A stretch of DNA of 64,000 bases from Cytobacillus firmus DS1. Its GTDB lineage: Bacteria; Bacillota; Bacilli; Bacillales; Cytobacillaceae. Positions 1-7,151 of the stretch are shown one piece after another (the first letter of the stretch is position 1; the number at the start of each line of letters is the position of its first letter). The translations under genes and the position numbers were made by a program. The stretch lies in assembly GCF_000565285.1 (NCBI RefSeq), contig NZ_APVL01000011.1, positions 62,001 through 126,000 of the forward strand. Reading direction: 5' to 3'. Below the pieces are notes generated by a model. That model made no database searches. It was not told where the DNA came from and saw only the letters and a program-made list of their open reading frames with translations.

Positions 1-10
1 GGTGCCTGAG

Positions 11-167
11 ATAAAGTGAAACTTCAATCAGTGGGGATTTCCTTATCCCCCACTGATTGTTAGTTGAACCAATCGGGCCTTTACGGGCAGTTTGACCCCC
101 GCTTATCCTCCTTTGATTCCTCTGAGTCTTGAAGTGGGGGTCTTACTGCCCGTTAGACTGCGATAAA
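11..167 (-). repeat. Family A repeat, copy A1 (internally deleted)
   Basis: A shortened copy of the interspersed multi-hairpin element, read on the minus strand. It keeps the first hairpin (GGGCAG...CTGCCC arms) and the last one (CAATCAGTGGGG arms). The middle is rearranged: GTTAG is joined directly to TTGAACCAATCGGGCC, so hairpin 3 and most of hairpin 2 are missing. It shares a five-base ATAAA junction with copy A2, which makes the pair a head-to-tail tandem. Confidence 0.85.
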
Positions 168-427
168 GTGAAATTTCAATCAGTGGGGATTTCCTTATCC
201 CCCACTGATTGTTAGTCGCGTTCTAGTGTCGCTAAGATCTCCGCTAGCGCTTCGATCAATCGACACTACGAACCCGATTGGTTCAACTAAGCCTCTGCCT
301 GAGCGTCGGCAAGTTTCACTGTATCTCACCAATTGGGCCTTTACGGGCAGTTTGACCCCTGCTTATCCTCCTTTGATTCCTCTGAGTCTTGAAGTGGGGG
401 TCTTACTGCCCGTTAGACTGCGATAAA
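163..427 (-). repeat. Family A repeat, copy A2 (full length)
   Basis: A full-length family A element of about 265 bp in minus orientation. On that strand it begins TTTATCGCAGTC and ends TTTCACTTTAT. Four inverted repeats occur in order: GGGCAG/CTGCCC, CCCGATTGG/CCAATCGGG, AGTGTCG/CGACACT and CAATCAGTGGGG/CCCCCACTGATTG. It starts only a few bases past the stop codon of the TerD gene at 430 and runs in the same direction, so it would form the 3' untranslated part of that transcript. The long open frame inside it (226-426 on the plus strand) recurs in other copies and is not a gene. Confidence 0.88.
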
Positions 428-429
428 AA

Positions 430-1008
430 TTAAACCTGCAGTCCGTAGTTTCGGCAAAGAGCTGCCAAACCACCTGAGAATCCGCTGCCAATGGCATTGA
501 ATTTCCAGTCGTTCCCATGACGGTATAACTCACAGAAAACTACGGCTGTTTCAATTGAGAAATCTTCTCCAAGATCAAAGCGAAGCAGCTCCTGATTATT
601 GGATTCATCCACTAATCTTACGAATGCATTGGAAACCTGGCCGAAATTTTGCTGCCTTAATTCTGCATCATGAATCGTAACCGTTATGCCAATTCGATGG
701 ACGTGTGAAGGTATTTTAGTAAAATCAACAACAAGCTGCTCATCATCACCGTCCCCTTCACCTGTACGGTTGTCTCCTGTGTGAATAACTGCCCCGCTTG
801 GATGCTGAAGATTATTGTAGAAAATAAAATCATGATCATTAGCACATTTACTGTTCTCATCAGCCAGAAATGCTGATGCGTCAAGGTCGAAGTCATGTCC
901 GCCGCTATATTTGTTTGTGTCCCAGCCCAGGCCGATTATGGCTTTAGTCAGACCGGGATTTGTTTTAGTAAGATCAATTCTTTGACCTTTTGATAATTGA
1001 ATACCCAA
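430..1008 (-). CDS. TerD family stress protein (first of a pair)
   Basis: A TerD-family protein of 192 residues, the usual length for B. subtilis YceD/YceE. TerD proteins bind calcium through clustered Asp residues and are linked to general stress and tellurite resistance; the biochemical role in Bacillus is unclear. Visible family signatures are [11 protein letters not shown] near the N-terminus, GLGWD, FDLDAS around residue 42, and [15 protein letters not shown] in the middle. The start is taken as TTG at 1008 because AAGGAGTGA lies seven bases upstream; the ATG at 1038 has no ribosome site and would add ten residues absent from the family. It is transcribed with the paralogue at 1123, about 115 bp upstream. 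A family A repeat follows the stop codon. Confidence 0.85.
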   Translation of the reverse strand: MGIQLSKGQRIDLTKTNPGLTKAIIGLGWDTNKYSGGHDFDLDASAFLADENSKCANDHDFIFYNNLQHPSGAVIHTGDNRTGEGDGDDEQLVVDFTKIPSHVHRIGITVTIHDAELRQQNFGQVSNAFVRLVDESNNQELLRFDLGEDFSIETAVVFCELYRHGNDWKFNAIGSGFSGGLAALCRNYGLQV

Positions 1009-1122
1009 GATACTCACTCCTTCATAAAACAAATCCATTTTTTATGACAGATCACCTGTGTGCAGGTTTTTCCTAAAGAGAAAGCCAGGAAAAGCTGCTG
1101 CTCTGCCTGGCAAAAATAGAAC

Positions 1123-1704
1123 TTAACCTACCTGCAAGCCGAAGTCTGTTGCAATGCGGGCAAGTCCGCCCTGGTAGCCTGAACCGACAGCAGAGAATTT
1201 CCATTCTCCATTATGACGGTATAATTCACCTACAACAATGGCAGTTTCAATAGAGAAATCTTCGCCCAGATCGTAGCGGATTAATTCTTCATTTGTTTCT
1301 TCATTGACGATTCGTACAAATGCATTGGAAACCTGACCAAAATTTTGGCCGCGTCCTTCACCATCATGGATTGTAATAACGAAAGAAATCTTCTCAATGG
1401 AGGAAGGAACAGCGCTAAGGTTAACTTTGACTTGCTCGTCATCGCCATCTCCCTCCCCTGTTCTGTTATCTCCTGTATGTACGACTGAGCCATTGCCGCC
1501 TTCGAGCTGGTTGTAGAAAATAAAATCTTTATCTGATGCACATTTGCCATTGGAATCTAATAAGAAAACACTGGCATCAAGGTCAAAATCCAAGCCGCCA
1601 TCATATTTATTTGTATCCCAGCCAAGTCCTACTATTACATTAGACAATCCGGGATTCGTCTTTGTTAAATCAATTTTTTGTCCTTTCGATAAAGAAATAC
1701 CCAC
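1123..1704 (-). CDS. TerD family stress protein (second of a pair)
   Basis: A second TerD-family protein, 193 residues, clearly paralogous to the neighbour at 430. It shares [26 protein letters not shown] and the acidic [15 protein letters not shown] segment, which is the likely calcium site. In B. subtilis the yceC-yceD-yceE TerD genes form one operon controlled by several stress sigma factors; here only two copies are seen and no YceC-like gene follows. The start is set at GTG 1704, with AAAGGATGG at a suitable distance; ATG at 1710 is a close alternative that adds two residues. Upstream a TGAAAC motif is visible, but the matching ECF -10 is not, so no promoter is called. Confidence 0.85.
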   Translation of the reverse strand: MGISLSKGQKIDLTKTNPGLSNVIVGLGWDTNKYDGGLDFDLDASVFLLDSNGKCASDKDFIFYNQLEGGNGSVVHTGDNRTGEGDGDDEQVKVNLSAVPSSIEKISFVITIHDGEGRGQNFGQVSNAFVRIVNEETNEELIRYDLGEDFSIETAIVVGELYRHNGEWKFSAVGSGYQGGLARIATDFGLQVG

Positions 1705-1946
1705 GTTCATCCATCCTTTCAGGTTCAAAAATTTTTTAACAGCATCGCTGAAATACGAGGCTATCAACTATGTACACCTTTAGTGTAAACGTTTCAATAG
1801 AAATCGTAAACCGATTTGCTATTGAGCCGTGAAAAAAGTTCTTTAATATCTCAACTGTTTGATGGATAATTCTGTTCCTTCCTTTTTTACCTGTTATTCT
1901 TTATAATGTCTTGTTGGGTAGCTGGATACAGAAAGGGTGAACGCAT

Positions 1947-2876
1947 ATGGCTGAGCTAAAGCAGCTGATTTTCTTTGATTTTGAAATGCTGTGCAGCAAA
2001 ACTGGCATGCTGTTTGAAGATATGGAGGCCATTCGTCTTGGTGCCGTAAAAGTGGATGTTGAATCTGGCCTGGTCACTGGATTTGACAGGCACATTCGTC
2101 CGCAGCAGAACTCACCATTAAGTACTTTCTGTAAAGAATTGACCGGGATCTCTGACTCCGACTTAGAGAAAGCGGATGATTTTCCTGAGGTATTTAAGGA
2201 TTTTCTCTTTTGGATCGGCGGAGTTAAAAAAGCCAGATTCTTCTCCTGGTCGTCCAGTGATATCTTAAGACTCAAAGCTGATGCTTTGCGACATAATCTT
2301 CCTCAGGCTACTATTGAAAAAATCAGTAAAAGATATGTTGATTTTCAGGCTGTTTTTACAAAAAGAGCTTCCCGTACAGCAGCTTCTGTTGAAAAAGCAT
2401 TGTCCTTCTATGAACTATCTTTTATCGGAAAACCTCATCATCCCATGTATGATTCTTATAATACACTGCGGATTTATGAGTCATTTGAAGAGCATTTGGT
2501 AAAGACCGATTTAATTATGGTGCAGCAATTTATTTTTCAGGAAGCTGAACTCCCTCCTGTTGAAAGGCTCAGTCAGGAAATTAAATATATATTCCAAAAA
2601 GACCTGGGGGAATTTTACTCCAATTTGAATGATGCCTTTCGTATGAAAGATGCCTGGAAATTAATTAAAAAAACTAAAAAACTCGTTGAGAAATATGAGA
2701 ATATCCTGCTAAGCCGTTCTGGCATTTTTGATGAAGAATTGATTTCCGGTGTTGAAGAATTAATCAACTTTTATAAGGAACTTCAAACCGCTTACCGGGA
2801 ACATTGTTCGTACACATCAAAAATTATGATACTGCATGAGCAAATGGTTGAACCGCTGCAGAAAATATGCGTATAA
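1947..2876 (+). CDS. DEDDh 3'-5' exonuclease-like protein with C-terminal extension
   Basis: A 309-residue protein whose first 185 or so residues look like the RNase T/DnaQ exonuclease fold. The acidic pair D11-x-E13 lies in a FFDFEM segment, a further Asp sits near residue 105, and H164-x4-D169 gives the DEDDh class signature. B. subtilis KapD, an inhibitor of the KinA pathway, has a related exonuclease domain but is about 205 residues, so this protein carries about 110 extra residues, mostly charged and helical, of unknown role. The start ATG has AAGGGTGA upstream. It is a single gene followed by an intrinsic terminator. The nucleic-acid substrate cannot be inferred. Confidence 0.7.
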   Translation: MAELKQLIFFDFEMLCSKTGMLFEDMEAIRLGAVKVDVESGLVTGFDRHIRPQQNSPLSTFCKELTGISDSDLEKADDFPEVFKDFLFWIGGVKKARFFSWSSSDILRLKADALRHNLPQATIEKISKRYVDFQAVFTKRASRTAASVEKALSFYELSFIGKPHHPMYDSYNTLRIYESFEEHLVKTDLIMVQQFIFQEAELPPVERLSQEIKYIFQKDLGEFYSNLNDAFRMKDAWKLIKKTKKLVEKYENILLSRSGIFDEELISGVEELINFYKELQTAYREHCSYTSKIMILHEQMVEPLQKICV

Positions 2877-2878
2877 CA

Positions 2879-2909
2879 CGGAGGTGACATAACAGTTGCC
2901 TCTGTTTTT
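2879..2909 (+). terminator. Intrinsic terminator after the exonuclease gene
   Basis: A ten-pair stem (CGGAGGTGAC with GTTGCCTCTG, including G-U pairs) closes a six-base loop and is followed by TTTTTA. It begins two bases past the stop codon. Confidence 0.75.
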
Positions 2910-2991
2910 ATGTCGTTTTGCAATCGTTTAGCTTGGTATTCTTAAGATTTTCAGAGATAATAACTATACTAAAAACGGGGAGATGATAAGT

Positions 2992-3894
2992 TTGGATAGA
3001 GTGCAGATGGCAGAAGATCTGTCGTTTTCAAGAGTCGTCCATGGACTTTGGAGACTTGCTGACTGGAAATTTTCAGATAAAGAGTTAATCACATTAATAG
3101 AGCAATGTTTTGAGCTGGGCATAACGACATTTGATCACGCTGATATTTATGGAAGCTATACATGTGAAAGCCTGTTTGGAAGGGCGCTGGAGAAAAAGCC
3201 GGAGCTCCGTGAAAGAATGGAAATTGTTACGAAATGCGGGATTGTCCTCGAGTCACCAAACCGGCCTGAGCATAAATCCCATCATTACAATACCGGAAAA
3301 AAACATATTATTGCTTCTGTTGAGAAATCATTGCAAAATTTGAGAACAGATTACATAGATACCCTGCTCATTCATCGTCCTGATCCTTTTATGGATCCTG
3401 AAGAAGTTGCTGATGCATTTTCGGCATTAAAGACCGCCGGCAAGGTAAGGCATTTTGGGGTTTCGAATTTTAAAAGCCATCAGTTCACGATGCTTCAGTC
3501 CTGCCTTGAAATGGACCTGATTACCAATCAAATTGAGCTGTCTGCCTTTCATCTGGAGAATTTCGAGGATGGCACATTAAATCTGTGCATGGAAAAAAGA
3601 ATTGCTCCGATGGCATGGTCCCCCTTGGCCGGCGGAAAAATCTTCAGCAGTACCGATGAAAAACCTGCACGCCTTAGAACTGCACTGCTTAAAGTCGCAG
3701 AAGAAATCGGGGCGAAGGATATTGATGAGGTGTTATTTGCATGGCTCTTAAACCATCCTGCCCGAATCATGCCAATTACCGGGTCCGGCAGGATCGAAAG
3801 AATTGAACGTGCTGTCCGTGCATTATCTTATAAACTAAACCGGGATCAGTGGTTTGAGATTTATCAAACCTCACTGGGGCATGATGTCCCTTAA
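2992..3894 (+). CDS. Aldo/keto reductase (YcsN-like)
   Basis: A 300-residue NADPH-dependent aldo/keto reductase. The D-x-A-x-x-Y signature (D48, Y53) lies in FDHADIYG, followed by the catalytic Lys in VTKCG (K81) and the catalytic His in LLIHRPDP, which completes the tetrad. A GVSNF segment and a C-terminal PITGSGR phosphate-binding loop are also present. The closest remembered relative is B. subtilis YcsN, whose N-terminus has the same DLSFSR(V/I)VHGLWRL pattern. The start is TTG 2992 with GGGGAG nine bases upstream; the in-frame ATG at 2983 sits too close to that site. It is monocistronic with its own terminator. The physiological substrate is unknown. Confidence 0.85.
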   Translation: MDRVQMAEDLSFSRVVHGLWRLADWKFSDKELITLIEQCFELGITTFDHADIYGSYTCESLFGRALEKKPELRERMEIVTKCGIVLESPNRPEHKSHHYNTGKKHIIASVEKSLQNLRTDYIDTLLIHRPDPFMDPEEVADAFSALKTAGKVRHFGVSNFKSHQFTMLQSCLEMDLITNQIELSAFHLENFEDGTLNLCMEKRIAPMAWSPLAGGKIFSSTDEKPARLRTALLKVAEEIGAKDIDEVLFAWLLNHPARIMPITGSGRIERIERAVRALSYKLNRDQWFEIYQTSLGHDVP

Positions 3895-3900
3895 TAAAGA

Positions 3901-3932
3901 AAACAGCCCAATCTATAAGCGGGCTGTTTTTT
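3901..3932. terminator. Terminator between convergent genes
   Basis: The arms AAACAGCCC and GGGCTGTTT are followed by a T run. It lies between the aldo/keto reductase and the convergent lipoprotein gene and can serve both strands, although the T run favours the plus strand. Confidence 0.8.
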
Positions 3933-3938
3933 TACATA

Positions 3939-4427
3939 TTATTGAAAAACACTTTTAAAAGCAGGAGGAGATAATTCCACCTCTTCAAACACTTTAGTCA
4001 TGGAATTGATATATTCCTCTTTAAATGGCTCTGCTTCCGCCATATCTTCAGATCCTGCTTTTACAAGCTCGGCTTTTTTAACATAGTATTGGGATAAGCT
4101 ATCAACCGCAGCTTCAATATCCTTAGTGTAGTCTGTTAATTCCTCCGGTACAGACACGGCTTTCGCATCCTTTTCGAATGCTGCAGCTGCTTCAGCCGGA
4201 TCCTGACCTTCAGCAGTTAAGCTGGCATCTGTGTTACGGATTACTTTTGTCACTTCTCCCTGATAGTTCAGCAGAGCCGAGCGCACTTCTTTGGATTCAT
4301 CAGCAGACTCTGTGGTTTCAGCTGCTGCCTCTTCCTTTTCTTCCCCTTTAGAAGCTTCTTCGTTTGAGCATGCTCCCAGCATTAGTGTCAGTGCAGCTGC
4401 TGAAAGCAAGAAAGATAATTTCTTCAT
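3939..4427 (-). CDS. Predicted lipoprotein, unknown function
   Basis: A 162-residue secreted lipoprotein. It has a Lys-Lys start, a hydrophobic stretch and the lipobox LGAC with Cys20 as the lipidation site, followed by an acidic Glu/Ala/Ser-rich linker to about residue 45. The remaining 115 residues are helical and charged, with no motif I recognise. It stands alone, convergent with the reductase gene. The 200 bases upstream hold no further gene, then the family A copy A3. No function is assigned. Confidence 0.7.
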   Translation of the reverse strand: MKKLSFLLSAAALTLMLGACSNEEASKGEEKEEAAAETTESADESKEVRSALLNYQGEVTKVIRNTDASLTAEGQDPAEAAAAFEKDAKAVSVPEELTDYTKDIEAAVDSLSQYYVKKAELVKAGSEDMAEAEPFKEEYINSMTKVFEEVELSPPAFKSVFQ

Positions 4428-4629
4428 GCTTTTGTCCTCTCCTTCTTTTTGTTCAGAGGTAGTTTTGGTTGACTCCCTATGTAGTTGATTGATGACGACC
4501 TTGCCAATTAACTGACAATTAATAATTTACCTACTTTTTGAATTTTTTGCAACACTTATCATTACGATTTGCGAAATTTTTAAATAAATAGTTCAAGTAA
4601 CGTTATGCTTAACAGAGAAATGTTTAGAT

Positions 4630-4893
4630 TTTATCGCAGTCTTACGGGCAGTAAGACTCCCATTTTAAGACTCAGCGGAATCAAAGGAGGATTAATAAGA
4701 GTCAAACTGCCCGTAAAGGCCCGACTGGTGAGATACAGTGAAACTTTCCGATGCGCAGGCAGAGGCTTAGTTGAACCAATCGGGTTCGTAGTGTCGATTG
4801 ATCGAAGCGTTAGTGGAGATTATAGCGACACTAGAACGCGACTAAGATAAGTGGAGGAAAAAGAGCTCCCTACTGATTGAAGTTTCACTTTAT
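4630..4893 (+). repeat. Family A repeat, copy A3 (diverged)
   Basis: A full-length but diverged family A element, beginning TTTATCGCAGTC and ending GTTTCACTTTAT. Hairpins 1 to 3 are conserved. The last hairpin is degraded (AGATAAGTGGAGG in place of ACAATCAGTGGGG), which suggests an older insertion. It sits between divergently transcribed genes rather than at a gene end. The open frame 4605-4850 is repeat-encoded and not a gene. The rest of 4428-4965 holds no gene I can see. Confidence 0.85.
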
Positions 4894-4965
4894 AGGACAG
4901 TGCCCACCCCTCACACAAAGATCCGGCATAGGCTATAAAAAAGATGAAAACTGAGGAGTGTTCCT

Positions 4966-5874
4966 ATGGCACAAAAATCAAATGAGGATGTAAATCCTAA
5001 GCTTTATTTAAGCCAATCAGACACAGTTTCCAATCAGGGTACTTACCGTCTCAACTACCTCCAGGAAGTAATAAAAGAGCAGCAGACCGTTAATACCCGC
5101 TTGTCTGAAACTTATGATGAGATGAAGACTCAGCTTGAGGATTCGTTTATTGATATGAGGAAGCTTGTAAAAAGTGCTGCTGGCAAACAAAGTAATCATA
5201 TTGGGCATTTGACAGCTAAGATTGAAAAGCAGGATGCTTTTTTAACGGGTTTTCTGGAAATGATGCATGAGCGCGAAAAGGAAAATGATTTATTGAATAA
5301 AAGGCTGGCTGCCTTGGAGGGAATAAATAAGGAGATTCTGGAAATTCTTGAAAATGAAGAGCCCGTAAACCAGAAGATACTTGAACAAGTTTCCTGTCAG
5401 GAAGCGGCAACACAGGCGCTTTCCCGTAAATTTGAAAAATTTGAGGCGTTTTCTGAAGAGGCTGTATCAAACTTTAAAGCACAGGAAGAAATGAAAGCAG
5501 ATTTAAGCAAAAAGCTTGATGTCCAGGAAGTATTCCACAATACAGTAATGGAGCGGTTAGATCAGCAGTTCGAGTCATTTTCGGAGGAAGCAGAGAAAAA
5601 GTTTAAGACGCAGGAGCAAATGAAAGAAGAATTAAACAAGAAGCTTCGTGAACAGGAACTGGCCAGCAAGTCGATAATGGAACGCTTACACCGCCAGGAG
5701 GCAATCACCGAAAAAATCAGCAGGCAATTAGATCATTTAAAGTCTATTGTTTACGAGCGTGCCTCCCACCTTACTGAACGCTTCGAAAAAAGCATAAAAC
5801 AGCTGGCAAAACCAGTCCACAGTTTCTTTGTACATCAGGAGGAAAAAGCAAAAGGAAGTAATGATAAAGAGTAA
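4966..5874 (+). CDS. Coiled-coil protein with internal repeats
   Basis: A 302-residue hydrophilic protein with no signal peptide or membrane helix. Most of it, about residues 30 to 280, has heptad-like Leu/Met/Ile spacing and very high Glu/Lys/Gln content, typical of a long coiled coil. A unit of about 44 residues is repeated in the middle: F-x-S-F/FSEEA, then FK-x-QE-x-MK, then LxKKL and an xMERL tail, seen near residues 165-200 and again near 203-240. I do not recognise a named family. The start ATG is preceded by GAGGAGTG. It is convergent with the LysM/3D gene across a shared terminator. Confidence 0.6.
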   Translation: MAQKSNEDVNPKLYLSQSDTVSNQGTYRLNYLQEVIKEQQTVNTRLSETYDEMKTQLEDSFIDMRKLVKSAAGKQSNHIGHLTAKIEKQDAFLTGFLEMMHEREKENDLLNKRLAALEGINKEILEILENEEPVNQKILEQVSCQEAATQALSRKFEKFEAFSEEAVSNFKAQEEMKADLSKKLDVQEVFHNTVMERLDQQFESFSEEAEKKFKTQEQMKEELNKKLREQELASKSIMERLHRQEAITEKISRQLDHLKSIVYERASHLTERFEKSIKQLAKPVHSFFVHQEEKAKGSNDKE

Positions 5875-5876
5875 AA

Positions 5877-5906
5877 GAAGAAGGCACCAGGATAGGTGCC
5901 TTCTTG
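5877..5906. terminator. Shared terminator of convergent genes
   Basis: The stem AGAAGGCACC / GGTGCCTTCT sits between the coiled-coil gene and the convergent yocH-like gene. The flanking runs are short, so it may work in both directions. Confidence 0.65.
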
Positions 5907-5913
5907 GCTAGTA

Positions 5914-6864
5914 TTAATCCAGAATCGTAACTTTAACTGTTTTTCTGCCGAAATTGATGGCGTCTTCCTGAGATGGCATAAAGATATCAATCTTGTTGCC
6001 TTTAATGGCTCCGCCAGTGTCTCCTGCGACAGCATCTCCATACCCTTCAACATGGACTTTAGTTCCCAGCGGGATCACATCAGGATCTACAGAGATTACT
6101 TTTTGATCCGGATTTTCTTTTAGATTGATTCCTGTTGCAGTAATACCTGAGCAGCCTTCACAATTAGCCGTGTAGGCTGTTGCTTCCATATTCAGTACTT
6201 TTTGAGATGCTTCATCATTTGCAGTTTCAGCCGGTTTTTCTGCAGCAGGCTCGGCAGCTGGTTTTGATTCCGCTGCAGGTTTAGCAGGCTCAGCTGCAGG
6301 CTTTGATTCCTCAGCAGGCTGTGCTTGTTCGGGATTTGACTCTGCCTCTGGTTTTGCTTCTGGAGCCGGCTGTGATTTTTCGGCTGGCTGCGTTGGTTTT
6401 ACTGCAGGCTGTTCAGGTTTTTGCTCTGGAGCAGCTGCTGTTTCTGCAGGCTGTTCGGACTTTGCCGGAGCAGCCTGAACTGGAGCAGCTGCAGCATTAA
6501 CAGCTTTAGCATCCGGATAAAGAATTAATTCATCGTCCGGATGAATTAATTCAGAGCTCAAGCTGTTCCATTCTTTGATTGCCTCAGCTGTGATATTATG
6601 CTCTCTTGCTATATCCCATAAAGTATCGCCTTTTGATACTATGTATTTCTTTTCAGGGTATACATTAAGTACATCATCCGGATGGATGATGGAGGAAGAC
6701 AGCCCGTTCCATTCTTTAATCATGTCAATGGGTGTATTATAAGACTGGGAAAAATCCCACAATGTATCGCCTTTTTTTACTGTCACTTCTTCTGCTTGTA
6801 CATTCGCACCTGCTGTTCCGGTAATTGCGGCAGCTGCTACAAAAGTTAAAATTGATTTTTTCAT
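5914..6864 (-). CDS. yocH: Cell-wall protein with two LysM domains and a 3D domain
   Basis: A 316-residue secreted protein. Residues 1-24 form a signal peptide. Two LysM repeats follow, each carrying VxKGDTLWD and IHPDD, at about residues 27-70 and 75-118. A long Pro/Ala/Glu/Gln-rich linker runs to about residue 215, then a C-terminal 3D domain with TATGIN, PLGTKV, DTGGAIKG and KIDIF. This is the architecture of B. subtilis YocH, a muralytic enzyme of the WalRK regulon, and a perfect WalR box is present upstream. The start is ATG 6864 behind GGGAGG; the longer open frame to 6957 has no signal peptide at its N-terminus. It probably remodels peptidoglycan during growth. Confidence 0.82.
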   Translation of the reverse strand: MKKSILTFVAAAAITGTAGANVQAEEVTVKKGDTLWDFSQSYNTPIDMIKEWNGLSSSIIHPDDVLNVYPEKKYIVSKGDTLWDIAREHNITAEAIKEWNSLSSELIHPDDELILYPDAKAVNAAAAPVQAAPAKSEQPAETAAAPEQKPEQPAVKPTQPAEKSQPAPEAKPEAESNPEQAQPAEESKPAAEPAKPAAESKPAAEPAAEKPAETANDEASQKVLNMEATAYTANCEGCSGITATGINLKENPDQKVISVDPDVIPLGTKVHVEGYGDAVAGDTGGAIKGNKIDIFMPSQEDAINFGRKTVKVTILD

Positions 6865-6966
6865 GTGTAAAAACCTCCCGTATAGCTCGTTTTTAGCTAA
6901 CGGTGATAATAATAACATGGAATCTTTACTAAAAAAGAACAAACAGATAATAATCACGTTACGGAT

Positions 6967-6983
6967 ATAACAGCCTCATAACA
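6967..6983 (-). promoter_or_regulatory. WalR (YycF) binding box
   Basis: Read on the minus strand, TGTTAT-GAGGC-TGTTAT matches exactly the known WalR consensus TGTWAH-N5-TGTWAH as a direct repeat. It lies about 105-120 bases upstream of the yocH-like start, on the coding strand and in front of a cell-wall hydrolase gene of the type WalR activates. Confidence 0.75.
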
Positions 6984-7126
6984 AACACATTTCAAAGTCA
7001 GGGGCAGTTTAAACAGAAAGTGGTACTTTTCCTTTTATCATGGTATTTTAACCAAAGTTCTAATAATTTATCCAAATATTAGAAGTAACTATTTTTAAGC
7101 AGGACAGGAATTAATTTCTAATGAAA

Positions 7127-7151
7127 TAGCCAATCCGTTTAGGATTGGCTA
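7127..7151 (-). terminator. Terminator of the histidine kinase gene
   Basis: The stem TAGCCAATCC / GGATTGGCTA with a four-base loop directly follows the kinase stop codon. Only TTTC follows on the minus strand, so the T run is weak. Confidence 0.55.

Noticed and set aside
1770-1810. ECF sigma promoter ahead of the TerD genes
   Set aside because: TGAAAC is present on the minus strand, but no CGTA/CGTC lies 16 bases downstream. The -10 part is missing.
4605-4850. Open frame of 81 codons
   Set aside because: It lies almost wholly inside family A copy A3, and the same peptide words appear in other copies; there is no ribosome site. It is a by-product of the repeat.
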